The notes under the pieces are model-generated. The model did not search any database, had not been told where the DNA came from, and was given only the letters and a program-made list of their open reading frames with translations. The position numbers and the translations under genes are program-made. DNA of 64,000 nt from JAEUPI01 sp963814435 (GTDB lineage: Bacteria > Pseudomonadota > Gammaproteobacteria > Burkholderiales > Burkholderiaceae_C): positions 115,995 through 179,994 of the forward strand of contig CAWFCV010000012.1 in assembly GCA_963814435.1 (NCBI GenBank), in the 5' to 3' direction. Below, piece after piece: positions 36,588-44,526 of this stretch. Position 1 is the stretch's first letter, and each line of letters starts with the position of its first letter.

Positions 36588-37537
36588 TGCTGGTTCGCGC
36601 CTACGACGCGCAGCAGGCCGACCGCTGGGATGCCTGGTGCGGCGCGTGCTACGGCGCCACCTTTCTGCACACGCGACGGTTTCTCGGCTACCACGGTGAT
36701 CGATTCGTCGACCGTTCGCTGATCATCGAGAACGACGCGGGCGACTGGCTCGGCGTGATGCCGCTGGCGCAGCACCCGGCCGATGCGACGCAAATCGTCT
36801 CTCACCCCGGCATCACCTATGGCGGCGTCGTGCACGCGGGGCGGCTGCGCGGCGAGGCCATGGTGAGCGCACTGCGCTCGGCGGGCCAGTGGCTCGCCGC
36901 ACTCGGATACCGGCGCCTGCTGTACCGCCCGGTGCCCGACGTGTACGCGCTCGCACCGGCGCAGGACGATCTGTACGCACTGTTTCGCCTCGGCGCCCGG
37001 CTGACGCGGCGCGACCTGTCCAGCTGCATCGACCTGCAACAGCGCCTGCCGGTCAGCGAGCGACGGCGGCGCGCGCTGAAGAGGGCGCGCCTCGGCGCGC
37101 TCACGCACGAGGTCGGCGCAGCGCGCCTGGCCGACCTGTGGCCGGTGGTCCAGGACAACCTGGCCCGCGCGCACGGGCTCGAACCGGTGCACACGCTGGC
37201 CGAGATCGAGGACCTGGCGGCCCGCTTTCCGCAGCAGATCGAGTGCCGGATCGTGCGGCACGAAAAGCAGGTGCTTGCCGGCCTTGTTCTCTTCGTGACG
37301 CCACGGGTGGTCCACGCACAATACATCGCATCGAGCGAGCGCGGCCAGGACTGCCATGCACTGGATCTGCTGTTCGATCGAGCCATCGAGGATGCACAGA
37401 GCATGCGCGCCAGGTATTTCGACTTCGGCATCAGCACGGTCGATCAGGGACGTTGCCTGAACGTGGGGCTGCACCAGTTCAAATCGGAATTCGGTGCCGG
37501 CGGCGTGGTACACGATCACTACGAGCTGATGCTGTGA
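36587..37537 (+). CDS. FemAB/BioF2-like GNAT acyltransferase
   Basis: 316 residues. Two GNAT-like halves: the N-terminal half has DAWCGACYGATFLHTRRFLG and GVMPLAQHP; the C-terminal half has the acceptor-binding FVTPRVVHAQYIASSERG and the terminal YFDFGISTVDQGRCLNVGLH, where 'K-x-x-FG' closes the fold. This is the pattern of FemAB-related acyltransferases in O-antigen and flagellin-glycan clusters, which may add amino-acyl or acyl groups to amino sugars. ATG overlaps the preceding stop. Confidence 0.72.
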   Translation: MLVRAYDAQQADRWDAWCGACYGATFLHTRRFLGYHGDRFVDRSLIIENDAGDWLGVMPLAQHPADATQIVSHPGITYGGVVHAGRLRGEAMVSALRSAGQWLAALGYRRLLYRPVPDVYALAPAQDDLYALFRLGARLTRRDLSSCIDLQQRLPVSERRRRALKRARLGALTHEVGAARLADLWPVVQDNLARAHGLEPVHTLAEIEDLAARFPQQIECRIVRHEKQVLAGLVLFVTPRVVHAQYIASSERGQDCHALDLLFDRAIEDAQSMRARYFDFGISTVDQGRCLNVGLHQFKSEFGAGGVVHDHYELML

Positions 37538-37998
37538 ATGCACGTGTACCGATCTCGGTGGTTGCCGACGCGGAAGTCGCGGCCGAGCCGTCGATCGAGC
37601 GCTGCCGCATGCTGGAGCTGCCCAAGATCCACGATCCGCGCGGCAATCTCACCTTCATCGAAGGCAGCCGCCACGTGCCGTTCCGGATCGAGCGCGTGTA
37701 CTACCTGTACGACGTGCCCGGCGGATCCGACCGCGGCGGCCACGCGCACAGGACGCTGCACCAATTCATCATCGCGATGTCGGGCAGCTTCGATGTCGTG
37801 CTCGACGACGGCAAGGACAAGCGCCGGGTGCACCTGAGCCGCTCGTACAACGGCCTGTACCTGTGCCCGATGATCTGGCGCGAACTCGACAACTTCTCGT
37901 CGGGCTCGGTGTGCATGGTGCTCGCGTCGGCCCATTACGACGAGGGTGACTACTTCCGCGATTACGCCGAGTTCATGCGCGCGCGCTGGTGCCGGTGA
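37534..37998 (+). CDS. dTDP-sugar 3,4-ketoisomerase-like cupin (FdtA/QdtA/WxcM family)
   Basis: 154 residues from a GTG at 37,534 that overlaps the previous TGA; the nearby ATG 37,538 is out of frame. After a 22-residue leader: LPKIHDPRGNLTFIEGS, ERVYYLYDVPGGSDRGGHAH, HQFIIAMSGSFDVVLDDG, YNGLYLCPMIWRELDNFSSG and LASAHYDEGDYFRDYAEF. These are the QdtA/FdtA signatures, with the metal-free cupin histidines in GGHAH. The family converts dTDP-4-keto-6-deoxyglucose to the 3-keto sugar on the way to Fuc3N or Qui3N. Coupled to the aminotransferase downstream. Confidence 0.88.
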   Translation: MNARVPISVVADAEVAAEPSIERCRMLELPKIHDPRGNLTFIEGSRHVPFRIERVYYLYDVPGGSDRGGHAHRTLHQFIIAMSGSFDVVLDDGKDKRRVHLSRSYNGLYLCPMIWRELDNFSSGSVCMVLASAHYDEGDYFRDYAEFMRARWCR

Positions 37999-39098
37999 TC
38001 GAATTGCTCGACTTGCGGCGCGTCAACCGGCCGCACGAACCCGTCCTTCGCGACGCGATCGCACGCGTCATCGCCTCCGGTCGATACATCCTGGGCGCGG
38101 AGACCGAGGCGTTCGAGCACGAATTCGCCGCCTATTGCGGCTGCCGTCACGCCATCGGCGTGGCCAACGGTCTGGACGCGTTGCACCTGATCCTGCGCGG
38201 CTATGGCATCGGGCCCGGCGACGAGGTGATCGTTCCGTCGCACACCTTCATCGCCACCTGGCTGGCAGTGAGTCAATGCGGCGCGCTGCCGGTGCCGGTG
38301 GAACCCGACGCGGCCACCTGCAACATCGATCCGGCACGCATCGAGCGCGCCGTCACGCCGCAGACGCGGGCGATCGTCGCCGTGCACCTGTATGGCCAGC
38401 CGGCCGACATGGCGCCGATCCGTGCGCTCGCCCGCGCTCGCGGTTTGCATCTGATCGAGGACGCGGCGCAGGCCCATGGGGCGCGCTACCGTGGCCGCCG
38501 GGTCGGCAGCCTGGGCGACGCGGCGGCGTTCAGCTTCTATCCGGGCAAGAACCTCGGCGCGCTGGGTGACGGCGGCGCCGTCACGACCGACGACGACGCC
38601 CTGGCGGCCCGCCTGCGCGCCTTGCGCAACTACGGTTCACAGCAGAAATACCGCCACGACGTGCGCGGCGTGAATTCGCGGCTGGACGAGATTCAGGCCG
38701 CGGTGCTGCGGGCCAAGCTTGTGCATCTGGACGCCGAGAACGCCGCGCGGCGTGGCGCCGCCTCGACCTATCTGCAAGCGCTGGCCGATTCGGGGCTCAC
38801 GCTGCCATGCGTGTTGGCCGACGTCGAGCCGGTCTGGCACCTGATGGTCGTGCGCAGCAGCGATCGCGGCGCGTTGCAGCAGCATCTTCAGCGCTGCGGC
38901 ATCGGCAGCGGCACTCACTATCCCACGCCGTGCCATCGGCAAGGTGCCTATGCCGGCCAGCCGTGGCCGCCGCTGCCGATCGCCGAGCAGCTGGCCGCGC
39001 AGGTGCTGAGTCTTCCGATGGCGCCCTACATCGACGCCACCACGGTGGCCACGGTCGCCGATGCCGCCATCGCGGCCTGTTCCACGATCGCCCACTGA
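37995..39098 (+). CDS. DegT/DnrJ/EryC1 PLP-dependent sugar aminotransferase (FdtB/QdtB-like)
   Basis: 367 residues from GTG 37,995 (MIELLDLRRVNRP), overlapping the ketoisomerase stop as GTGA; a GTG six bases earlier is possible. ILGAETEAFEHEFAAYCG, IGVANGLDALHLILRGYGIG, VPSHTFIATWLAV, LIEDAAQAHGA and FSFYPGKNLGALGDGG with the PLP lysine K185 are typical. With the upstream 3,4-ketoisomerase it should make a dTDP-3-amino-3,6-dideoxyhexose. RmlA/RmlB, which supply the precursor, are not in the window. Confidence 0.92.
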   Translation: MIELLDLRRVNRPHEPVLRDAIARVIASGRYILGAETEAFEHEFAAYCGCRHAIGVANGLDALHLILRGYGIGPGDEVIVPSHTFIATWLAVSQCGALPVPVEPDAATCNIDPARIERAVTPQTRAIVAVHLYGQPADMAPIRALARARGLHLIEDAAQAHGARYRGRRVGSLGDAAAFSFYPGKNLGALGDGGAVTTDDDALAARLRALRNYGSQQKYRHDVRGVNSRLDEIQAAVLRAKLVHLDAENAARRGAASTYLQALADSGLTLPCVLADVEPVWHLMVVRSSDRGALQQHLQRCGIGSGTHYPTPCHRQGAYAGQPWPPLPIAEQLAAQVLSLPMAPYIDATTVATVADAAIAACSTIAH

Positions 39099-39111
39099 GC
39101 GCGAAACCACC

Positions 39112-40413
39112 ATGCACCACGCCGACGACACCCTGATGGCGCAGCTGCTCGAAGCGCTGCCACCCAATGCGCGCCGCGTGCTCGAGCTCGGACCTGCCGG
39201 CAGCGCGTTGGGCGAGCGTTACCGTGCGCTGTGGCCCGATGCGGGGTGGGACACGGTGGACGTGCTGCCGGCGCAACGGCCGCAGGGCACACCGGCCTAC
39301 GACTGCGCGGTGCTCGATTCGCGCGCGCCGGCGATGCGCGAGGCGCCAGCCACGCTGGAGGCGCTTCACGAATGGACCACGCCGAACGCGTGCCTGCTGT
39401 TCGGCTGGCCGAACATGGGTCATCACGACGTGCTGCAGCGCCTGGTGATGGGCGACATCACCTACGACGCCGAGGGATTGCTCGATGCCGCGCACGCACG
39501 TTTCTTCTCGCCGGCCTCGGCCTTCAAGCTGATGCTCGACGCCGGCTGGCTGCCGCAGCTTCGCGGCCAGTGCCGCAGCGAGGTTCCAGAATCGGTGTTC
39601 AGCGCCCGGCTGATCGGCGCCGCCATGTCGCTCGGGCTGCCGCGCCAGACGGTGCTGCGCAACCTCGGGATGCGCTACATGGTGGTCACCTGCGACAAGC
39701 AACACCTCGCGGTGCCCGCCGACCCGGCGCGGTATGCGCCGTTTTCGGTGATCGTGCCGGTGAACCGGCCGTTGGAGCTGGAACTCAACATCGCCCGCTC
39801 GCCAGGGCTGCGCGAGGTGAACGCCGAGGTCATCACCGTCGAGGGCGCCACGAGCGCGGCCGACGCGTTCGCGAAGGGCTCGTCACGCGCGCGCCACGCG
39901 TGGCGCCTGTTCGTGCACCAGGATGTCTACTTTCCGACCGGCAGCGGTTTCATGCTGGCCGAACAGCTCGGCGCGATCCAAGCCGATGGCCGCGCTGCGG
40001 CGCCGGTGGGCTTTGCGGGGCTCGAGGCCGGTGCGGACCTGCGCACCGGGCTGTGTTATGCGGGCCAGGTGATCGACCGCACGCAGCACTTCGATCATCC
40101 GGGCACCTCGGGAGGGGTGTCGATCGACGAGTTCGCGGTGGCGCTGCACAGCAGCTCGCCGATCACGCCCGATCCGGCATTGGGCTGGCACCTGTGGGGC
40201 ACCGACCTGTGCCTGCAGGCGCTGGCACTGGGCGGCGCGCCGTGCGCGCAGATCTTGCGTGTGCCGCTGTTCCACAACTCGACCACCGGCTACACGGTGC
40301 CGGGTGAATTCCATCAGAGTGCCGGCCTGCTGCTGCAGAAGTACGCCGCGCTGGACGAGATTCCCACCCTGTGCGGCGCGATCCGGCGCGAAGTGCAGCG
40401 CGCGGCGGCCTGA
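39112..40413 (+). CDS. methyltransferase-like domain fused to GT-A glycosyltransferase-like domain
   Basis: 433 residues, intact. Residues 1-150 resemble a SAM-methyltransferase fold (ARRVLELGPAGSALGERYRA, AYDCAVLD, PNACLLFGWPNMG), but with a degenerate motif III. The second half (from about 205: YAPFSVIVPVNRPLELELNI; AFAKGSSRARHAWRLFVHQD then VYFPTGSGFM; WGTDLCLQALALG; VPLFHNSTTGY) matches the GT2-related 'HQDV' glycosyltransferases found in glycan clusters. Start chosen at MHHADDTLM. Last plus-strand gene of the island. Confidence 0.7.
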   Translation: MHHADDTLMAQLLEALPPNARRVLELGPAGSALGERYRALWPDAGWDTVDVLPAQRPQGTPAYDCAVLDSRAPAMREAPATLEALHEWTTPNACLLFGWPNMGHHDVLQRLVMGDITYDAEGLLDAAHARFFSPASAFKLMLDAGWLPQLRGQCRSEVPESVFSARLIGAAMSLGLPRQTVLRNLGMRYMVVTCDKQHLAVPADPARYAPFSVIVPVNRPLELELNIARSPGLREVNAEVITVEGATSAADAFAKGSSRARHAWRLFVHQDVYFPTGSGFMLAEQLGAIQADGRAAAPVGFAGLEAGADLRTGLCYAGQVIDRTQHFDHPGTSGGVSIDEFAVALHSSSPITPDPALGWHLWGTDLCLQALALGGAPCAQILRVPLFHNSTTGYTVPGEFHQSAGLLLQKYAALDEIPTLCGAIRREVQRAAA

Positions 40414-40419
40414 CGCGCA

Positions 40420-41730
40420 TCAGGCCAGCAGCGTCCGGCTGGTCTGGAACAAGCGCTGCAACGAGTCGCCAAACACCGCCGCGCCGAAGTGCTGCTCGTA
40501 GAAGCGGCGCGACTGCGATGCTTGTGCCGGCGCCTCGGCGAGCGCGACGCGCAGCGCGCTGTCCAGCCGTTCCAGGTGTGACCAGCACGGCGTGCCGGGG
40601 TGGTAGAAGTCGGTGGCCAGCAGCGGACGATCGCTTCGGCTCGGATCGAATGCGACCACCGGATAGCCGCAACCCTGTGCCTCGACCGCCGCGCGGCCGC
40701 CGCCCAGCGGGGCTGAGCTGAGGTACACGTCGGCGTCCAGTTGCCGCAACGCCGCCCACAGCGACGGCACGGCGCCGACGTGGTGGAAGCGCTCGGGTGC
40801 GATGCCCTGCGCAGCCAGGTGTTCGCGGATTTCGGCCACCCAATCGGCCGGCATCGGCCCGATGTGGTGGTACGGGCCGCCGACGACGCGGCACGCCGTG
40901 GCCACGATCGAGCGGTAGGCCAGCGCGCCGTCGCGCAGGTACTTCTGCGGCGCGCCGCTGGTCACCACCGAGGCTTCGGCGAGGCCGCGCACCGGCTGCA
41001 CACGCGCACCCTGGTCGCGCGCGTGCAGCGGCAGATAGCCGGTGTCGCGCTGCAGTTCGGCGGCGCAGGTGGTGCCGGTCTGGCGTATCAGATCGACATG
41101 GTGGATGTGGTCGATCGTGGCGCCGAGCGCCGGGTGGTGGTCGGCGTGGTGGATAAAGAGCGACGGTACGCGCACGCGCCGGCTGGCCAATGCGGCGAAG
41201 GCGATCGCGTCCTGGTGATGCGTGAGGTAGACGATGCCGTGCGGTCCGAGCTGCATGGCGGTGCGCAGCAGGCTCACGGCCTTGACCAGCGGCGGCCCCG
41301 GCGGCAGCGTCAGCACGGCGGCGGCGCCGGCGTCGCGGTAGAGGTAGTCGATGGCCAGCTGGCCGGCGTTGATGCGGCCGAACAGATCGGTCAACACGAT
41401 CACCGGGCGCGGCAGATGGCGGCAGATGTCTTCGAGCACCCGCGAATGGCCGCCGGTGCCATAGGTCTCGGTGGCGACCACCAGCTGGCAGCCGTCGGCG
41501 GCGTCGATCCCGGCCGGACATTCCCGCGCGGCGAGTCGCTCGGCCAACTCGATCAGGCATTGGTCGAGACTCGGCAGAAACAGCGAACGTCCGGCGAGGT
41601 CGTCACGGGCGACCAGGCCTTCGACGCCTTTGATCAGCGTCATCAATGCGGTGGGCAAGTCCCCGCGTTCGATGGCCTCGGCGGCCAGGTCCTCGATCGG
41701 CTGTACCAAGGCGAACGGCGTGATCAGCAT
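40420..41730 (-). CDS. GT-B glycosyltransferase (GT1/GT4-like)
   Basis: 436 residues from ATG 41,730 (MLITPFALVQPIEDLAAEAI). A helical N-terminal 100 residues precede VVATETYGTGGHSRVLEDIC, an N-lobe glycine loop, ILHH-like FIHHADHHPALGATIDHIHH and the C-lobe VGAVPSLWAALRQLDADVYL with SSAPLGGGRAAVEAQGCGYPVVAF, the donor-binding E-x7-E-like region. Converges with the rest of the island and is divergent from flhD. Likely the last transferase of the glycan pathway; donor unknown. Confidence 0.78.
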   Translation of the reverse strand: MLITPFALVQPIEDLAAEAIERGDLPTALMTLIKGVEGLVARDDLAGRSLFLPSLDQCLIELAERLAARECPAGIDAADGCQLVVATETYGTGGHSRVLEDICRHLPRPVIVLTDLFGRINAGQLAIDYLYRDAGAAAVLTLPPGPPLVKAVSLLRTAMQLGPHGIVYLTHHQDAIAFAALASRRVRVPSLFIHHADHHPALGATIDHIHHVDLIRQTGTTCAAELQRDTGYLPLHARDQGARVQPVRGLAEASVVTSGAPQKYLRDGALAYRSIVATACRVVGGPYHHIGPMPADWVAEIREHLAAQGIAPERFHHVGAVPSLWAALRQLDADVYLSSAPLGGGRAAVEAQGCGYPVVAFDPSRSDRPLLATDFYHPGTPCWSHLERLDSALRVALAEAPAQASQSRRFYEQHFGAAVFGDSLQRLFQTSRTLLA

Positions 41731-42008
41731 GGGAGTGGGTGCGTGCGCGCAGCGTCGTGCCGTGCCACGGCGATGGGTGACGTCGACGCCATCGTCCGTG
41801 AATCCTTGCCACGCCGATCGACCGAGCAGCGCGGCAACGACCGACCAGTTCTCGAGCCCGTGAAGATCGCACGCCCGACTGTCGGGGCACTTCCTACAGC
41901 GGCGATGGAAGTTCCGGGACTGCATTTCGCGAATCGGCCCGATATCGCCGTGCATCTTTGCAGCCTAGAGTCCATCCCATCGTCACTGCACCCCCGGATG
42001 GAGTCTCA

Positions 42009-42332
42009 ATGACCTCTGAACAGATCCTCGCCGAGATTCGCGAAGCCAATCTCTCCTACCTGATGCTGGCGCAGAGCCTGATCCGCGCTGATCGCGAGCA
42101 GGCGCTGTTCCGGCTGGGCATCAACGAGGACAACGCGATGCTGATCTCGGCCCTCACGCCGGCGCAGATGATGAAGATCGCATCGAGCAGCACGCTGCTG
42201 TGCCGCATGCGCAGCGACGACGACATGGTGTGGGGCCTGCTCACCAACCACGGCAAGGCGCCGGCCAACGACAGCGTGTCGCGCCTGCACGCATCCATCC
42301 TGATGGCCGGCCGCCATCAGGAAGCCGCCTGA
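42009..42332 (+). CDS. flhD: flagellar master regulator subunit FlhD
   Basis: 107 residues (MTSEQILAEIREANLSYLML; LIRADREQALFRLGINEDNA; LTPAQMMKIASSSTLLCRMR). Matches FlhD closely. With FlhC it forms the FlhD4C2 activator of class II flagellar operons. The 278-bp upstream spacer shared with the glycosyltransferase gene should contain the class I promoter, but I could not pick an unambiguous one. Confidence 0.97.
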   Translation: MTSEQILAEIREANLSYLMLAQSLIRADREQALFRLGINEDNAMLISALTPAQMMKIASSSTLLCRMRSDDDMVWGLLTNHGKAPANDSVSRLHASILMAGRHQEAA

Positions 42333-42367
42333 TCGATCAGCACCCTGGCAACCAGCGAGATCCCATC

Positions 42368-42919
42368 ATGCGCATCAAGAGCATCCTGACCGAAGCCAAG
42401 CAGATCGACCGGGCGGTGGAGCTGATCCGGCTCGGCGCACGATTGCAGGTGCTCGAGAGCGAAACCGATCTCAGCTACGAGCGCCTGCTGCGCCTGTACA
42501 AGGAGGTTGCCGGCAAGAGCCCGAGCAAGGGCCAGCTGCCGTTCTCGACCGACTGGTTCATGACCTGGCAGCCCAACATCCACGCCAGCCTGTTCCTGAA
42601 CGTGCACGAGTACCTCAACAAGGTGGCCGAGCTCGACGAGATCGACACGGTGATCAAGGCCTACAAGCTCTACCTGGAGCAGTTGCAGGCGCAAGGGCTG
42701 GAGCCGCAGCTGTCGATCACCCGGGCCTGGCGCCTGGTGAAGTTCGTCGACAACGGCATGCTGACGATGACGCCCTGTACCAAGTGCGGCGGGCACTTCG
42801 TGACGCATCCGCACGAGATCACCCGCCACTACGTGTGCGGAATGTGCAACCCGCCGGCGCGTGCCGGCAAGGGCCGTCAGGCTGGCAGCCTGAAGTCCAA
42901 CGCGGTCGAAGTTCACTAA
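42368..42919 (+). CDS. flhC: flagellar master regulator subunit FlhC
   Basis: 183 residues. The four zinc cysteines are C137, C140, C157 and C160 (PCTKCGG, YVCGMCNPP), at the same positions as in E. coli FlhC. SKGQLPFSTDWFMTWQPNIH is the conserved core. 35 bp after flhD, same operon. Followed by a strong terminator. Confidence 0.97.
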   Translation: MRIKSILTEAKQIDRAVELIRLGARLQVLESETDLSYERLLRLYKEVAGKSPSKGQLPFSTDWFMTWQPNIHASLFLNVHEYLNKVAELDEIDTVIKAYKLYLEQLQAQGLEPQLSITRAWRLVKFVDNGMLTMTPCTKCGGHFVTHPHEITRHYVCGMCNPPARAGKGRQAGSLKSNAVEVH

Positions 42920-43025
42920 TTCGGGCACGTCGCGCCTCAAGCCGGAGCGCGTTCGCACCGACAATCTGTTTCTGTTGTACGGTTTCTTGCTTGTCTCCTC
43001 CTAGCGGCACATTCACTGTGCCTTT

Positions 43026-43061
43026 GCGGCGCGAACCTTCGGGATTGCGCCGCTTCTCTTT
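43026..43061 (+). terminator. intrinsic terminator after flhC
   Basis: Stem GCGGCGC (43,026-43,032) with GCGCCGC (43,047-43,053), inner CC-TTCG-GG tetraloop, then TTCTCTTT. It closes the flhDC transcript and separates it from the motA promoter. The rest of the 308-bp flhC-motA spacer holds only this and the sigma-28 site. Confidence 0.8.
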
Positions 43062-43147
43062 GTGCGGCCACCGGTTCGCGGCGCGCGATGGTGCCGCGCA
43101 GCCGTTCGGCGGGGCCCGAGCGGGGAATTGCCGCCCGTCCGGTCCGC

Positions 43148-43174
43148 TCAAGAGCTGCCGCTGCGCGCCGATAT
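43148..43174 (+). promoter_or_regulatory. sigma-28 (FliA) promoter of motA
   Basis: TCAAG at 43,148-43,152, 14 bases, GCCGATAT at 43,167-43,174; 53 bases upstream of the motA ATG. One mismatch from the FliA -10 consensus. Confidence 0.82.
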
Positions 43175-43227
43175 GACAGCGACGGCCGCGCTCATGCCGG
43201 GTCGTCGACTGGTCAGGAAGCGCTTAC

Positions 43228-44088
43228 ATGTTCGTCATCATCGGTTGGGTTGTCGCGCTGGGTTGCGTGTTCGGCGTGTTCGTCGTCCACGGCGGCAACA
43301 TCGGCGTCGTGCTGAAGGCATTGCCGTTCGAACTGGTCACGATCATGGGCGCGGCGATCGGTGCTTTCGTCGCCAACAACCAGATGAAGGTGCTCAAGGC
43401 CTCGGCGGCGGGTCTGGTCCTGTGCTTCAAGGGCAGCAAATACACCAAGGCGCGCTACATGGAGCTGATGGCGTTGCTCTACGACATCCTGCAAAAGGCG
43501 CGCAAGGAAGGCCTGATGTCGATCGAGAAGGACGTCGAGGACCCGCACAACTCGCCGTTGTTCCAGAAGTACCCGACGGTCGGCAACGATCACCATGTGA
43601 GCGAGTTCATCACCGACTACCTGCGCATGATGGTCTCTGGCAACCTCAATGCGCACGAGATCGAATCGCTGATGGACAGCGAGATCGACACGCATCACCA
43701 CGAGGCGCACGCGCCGGTGAGCGCGCTGCAGCGCTTGGCCGGCGGCCTGCCGGCCTTCGGCATCGTGGCCGCGGTGCTCGGCGTGGTGAACACCATGGGT
43801 TCAGTGGGTCAGCCGCCGGCGGTGCTGGGCGGCATGATCGGCTCGGCACTGGTGGGCACCTTCCTCGGCATTCTGTTGAGCTATGGCATCTTCGAGCCGC
43901 TGGCCGGGCTGCTGGAGCAAAAGGTCGACGAAAGCGGCAAGGAGCTGCAGTGCATCAAGACCACGCTGCTGGCGTCGATGCAGGGTTATGCGCCGCAGGT
44001 GGCGATCGAGTTCGGCCGCAAGGTGCTGTACTCGACCGAGCGCCCGACCTTCGCGGAACTCGAAAGTCACGTGAAGGGCAAGAAGTGA
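43228..44088 (+). CDS. motA: flagellar stator protein MotA (H+-type)
   Basis: 286 residues, four membrane helices (MFVIIGWVVALGCVFGVFVV; FELVTIMGAAIGAFVANN; GGLPAFGIVAAVLGVVNTMG; LVGTFLGILLSYGIFEPLAG). The cytoplasmic loop carries the charged KARKEGLMSIEKDVED segment that contacts FliG, and the conserved proline in GGLPAFG. Expressed from its own sigma-28 promoter. Its partner motB lies 438 bp downstream rather than adjacent. Confidence 0.96.
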   Translation: MFVIIGWVVALGCVFGVFVVHGGNIGVVLKALPFELVTIMGAAIGAFVANNQMKVLKASAAGLVLCFKGSKYTKARYMELMALLYDILQKARKEGLMSIEKDVEDPHNSPLFQKYPTVGNDHHVSEFITDYLRMMVSGNLNAHEIESLMDSEIDTHHHEAHAPVSALQRLAGGLPAFGIVAAVLGVVNTMGSVGQPPAVLGGMIGSALVGTFLGILLSYGIFEPLAGLLEQKVDESGKELQCIKTTLLASMQGYAPQVAIEFGRKVLYSTERPTFAELESHVKGKK

Positions 44089-44526
44089 TACGGCAACGCT
44101 CGGTGCGCCCCCGACATATCGGATCGCGAAGGTTGTCTGGCGGCCCGTTGCGGCTGTTCGCCTTCGGTGAGACCGGACATTCGACGATCGAACGAGGGCG
44201 CAGCCACGGGCGGGCAACCGCCGGGGCTCATGCGTCCCTAAATCGCCCCGTCGGCCGCCCACCCGCGGCTGCGCCCGAACCACCGCGGCGGTCCGCGGAC
44301 GCACGACCTGCGCACCGCGGCGATGCCACTGGCAACGCGGCGGGCCGAGGGCCGGGCGACGATTTAGGGACGCATGAGGAGCCCGGCCCTCGGCCTGCCG
44401 CGTTGCTGGCTCGGTCGTCGAAGGTCTGTATTCAAGCCGCAGACCGAACGGCCGCACCGGGCCGGAAGGTGCCACTGCTCGTTTCTTGTGCGCTGCCGAT
44501 GACGAACAGCGCGATGGACCACTGAC
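44089..44526. repeat. non-coding insertion with long inverted repeats between motA and motB
   Basis: No supported gene in this 438-bp spacer. It contains a 26-bp inverted repeat with one mismatch (44,332-44,357 versus 44,381-44,406; arm GCAACGCGG-C-GGGCCGAGGG and so on) enclosing a 23-nt loop. That loop includes the right arm of a second, perfect 19-bp inverted repeat (CTCATGCGTCCCTAAATCG at 44,227-44,245 and its complement at 44,360-44,378). Flanking sequences (GAC-TTCGACGA) are also roughly inverted. This looks like a MITE-like or REP-type element that split the usual motAB junction. Confidence 0.6.

Noticed and set aside
44230..44400. Idea that the motA-motB spacer encodes a small protein or an insertion-sequence transposase
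   Set aside because: No frame shows transposase motifs or a ribosome binding site; the dominant feature is inverted repeats.
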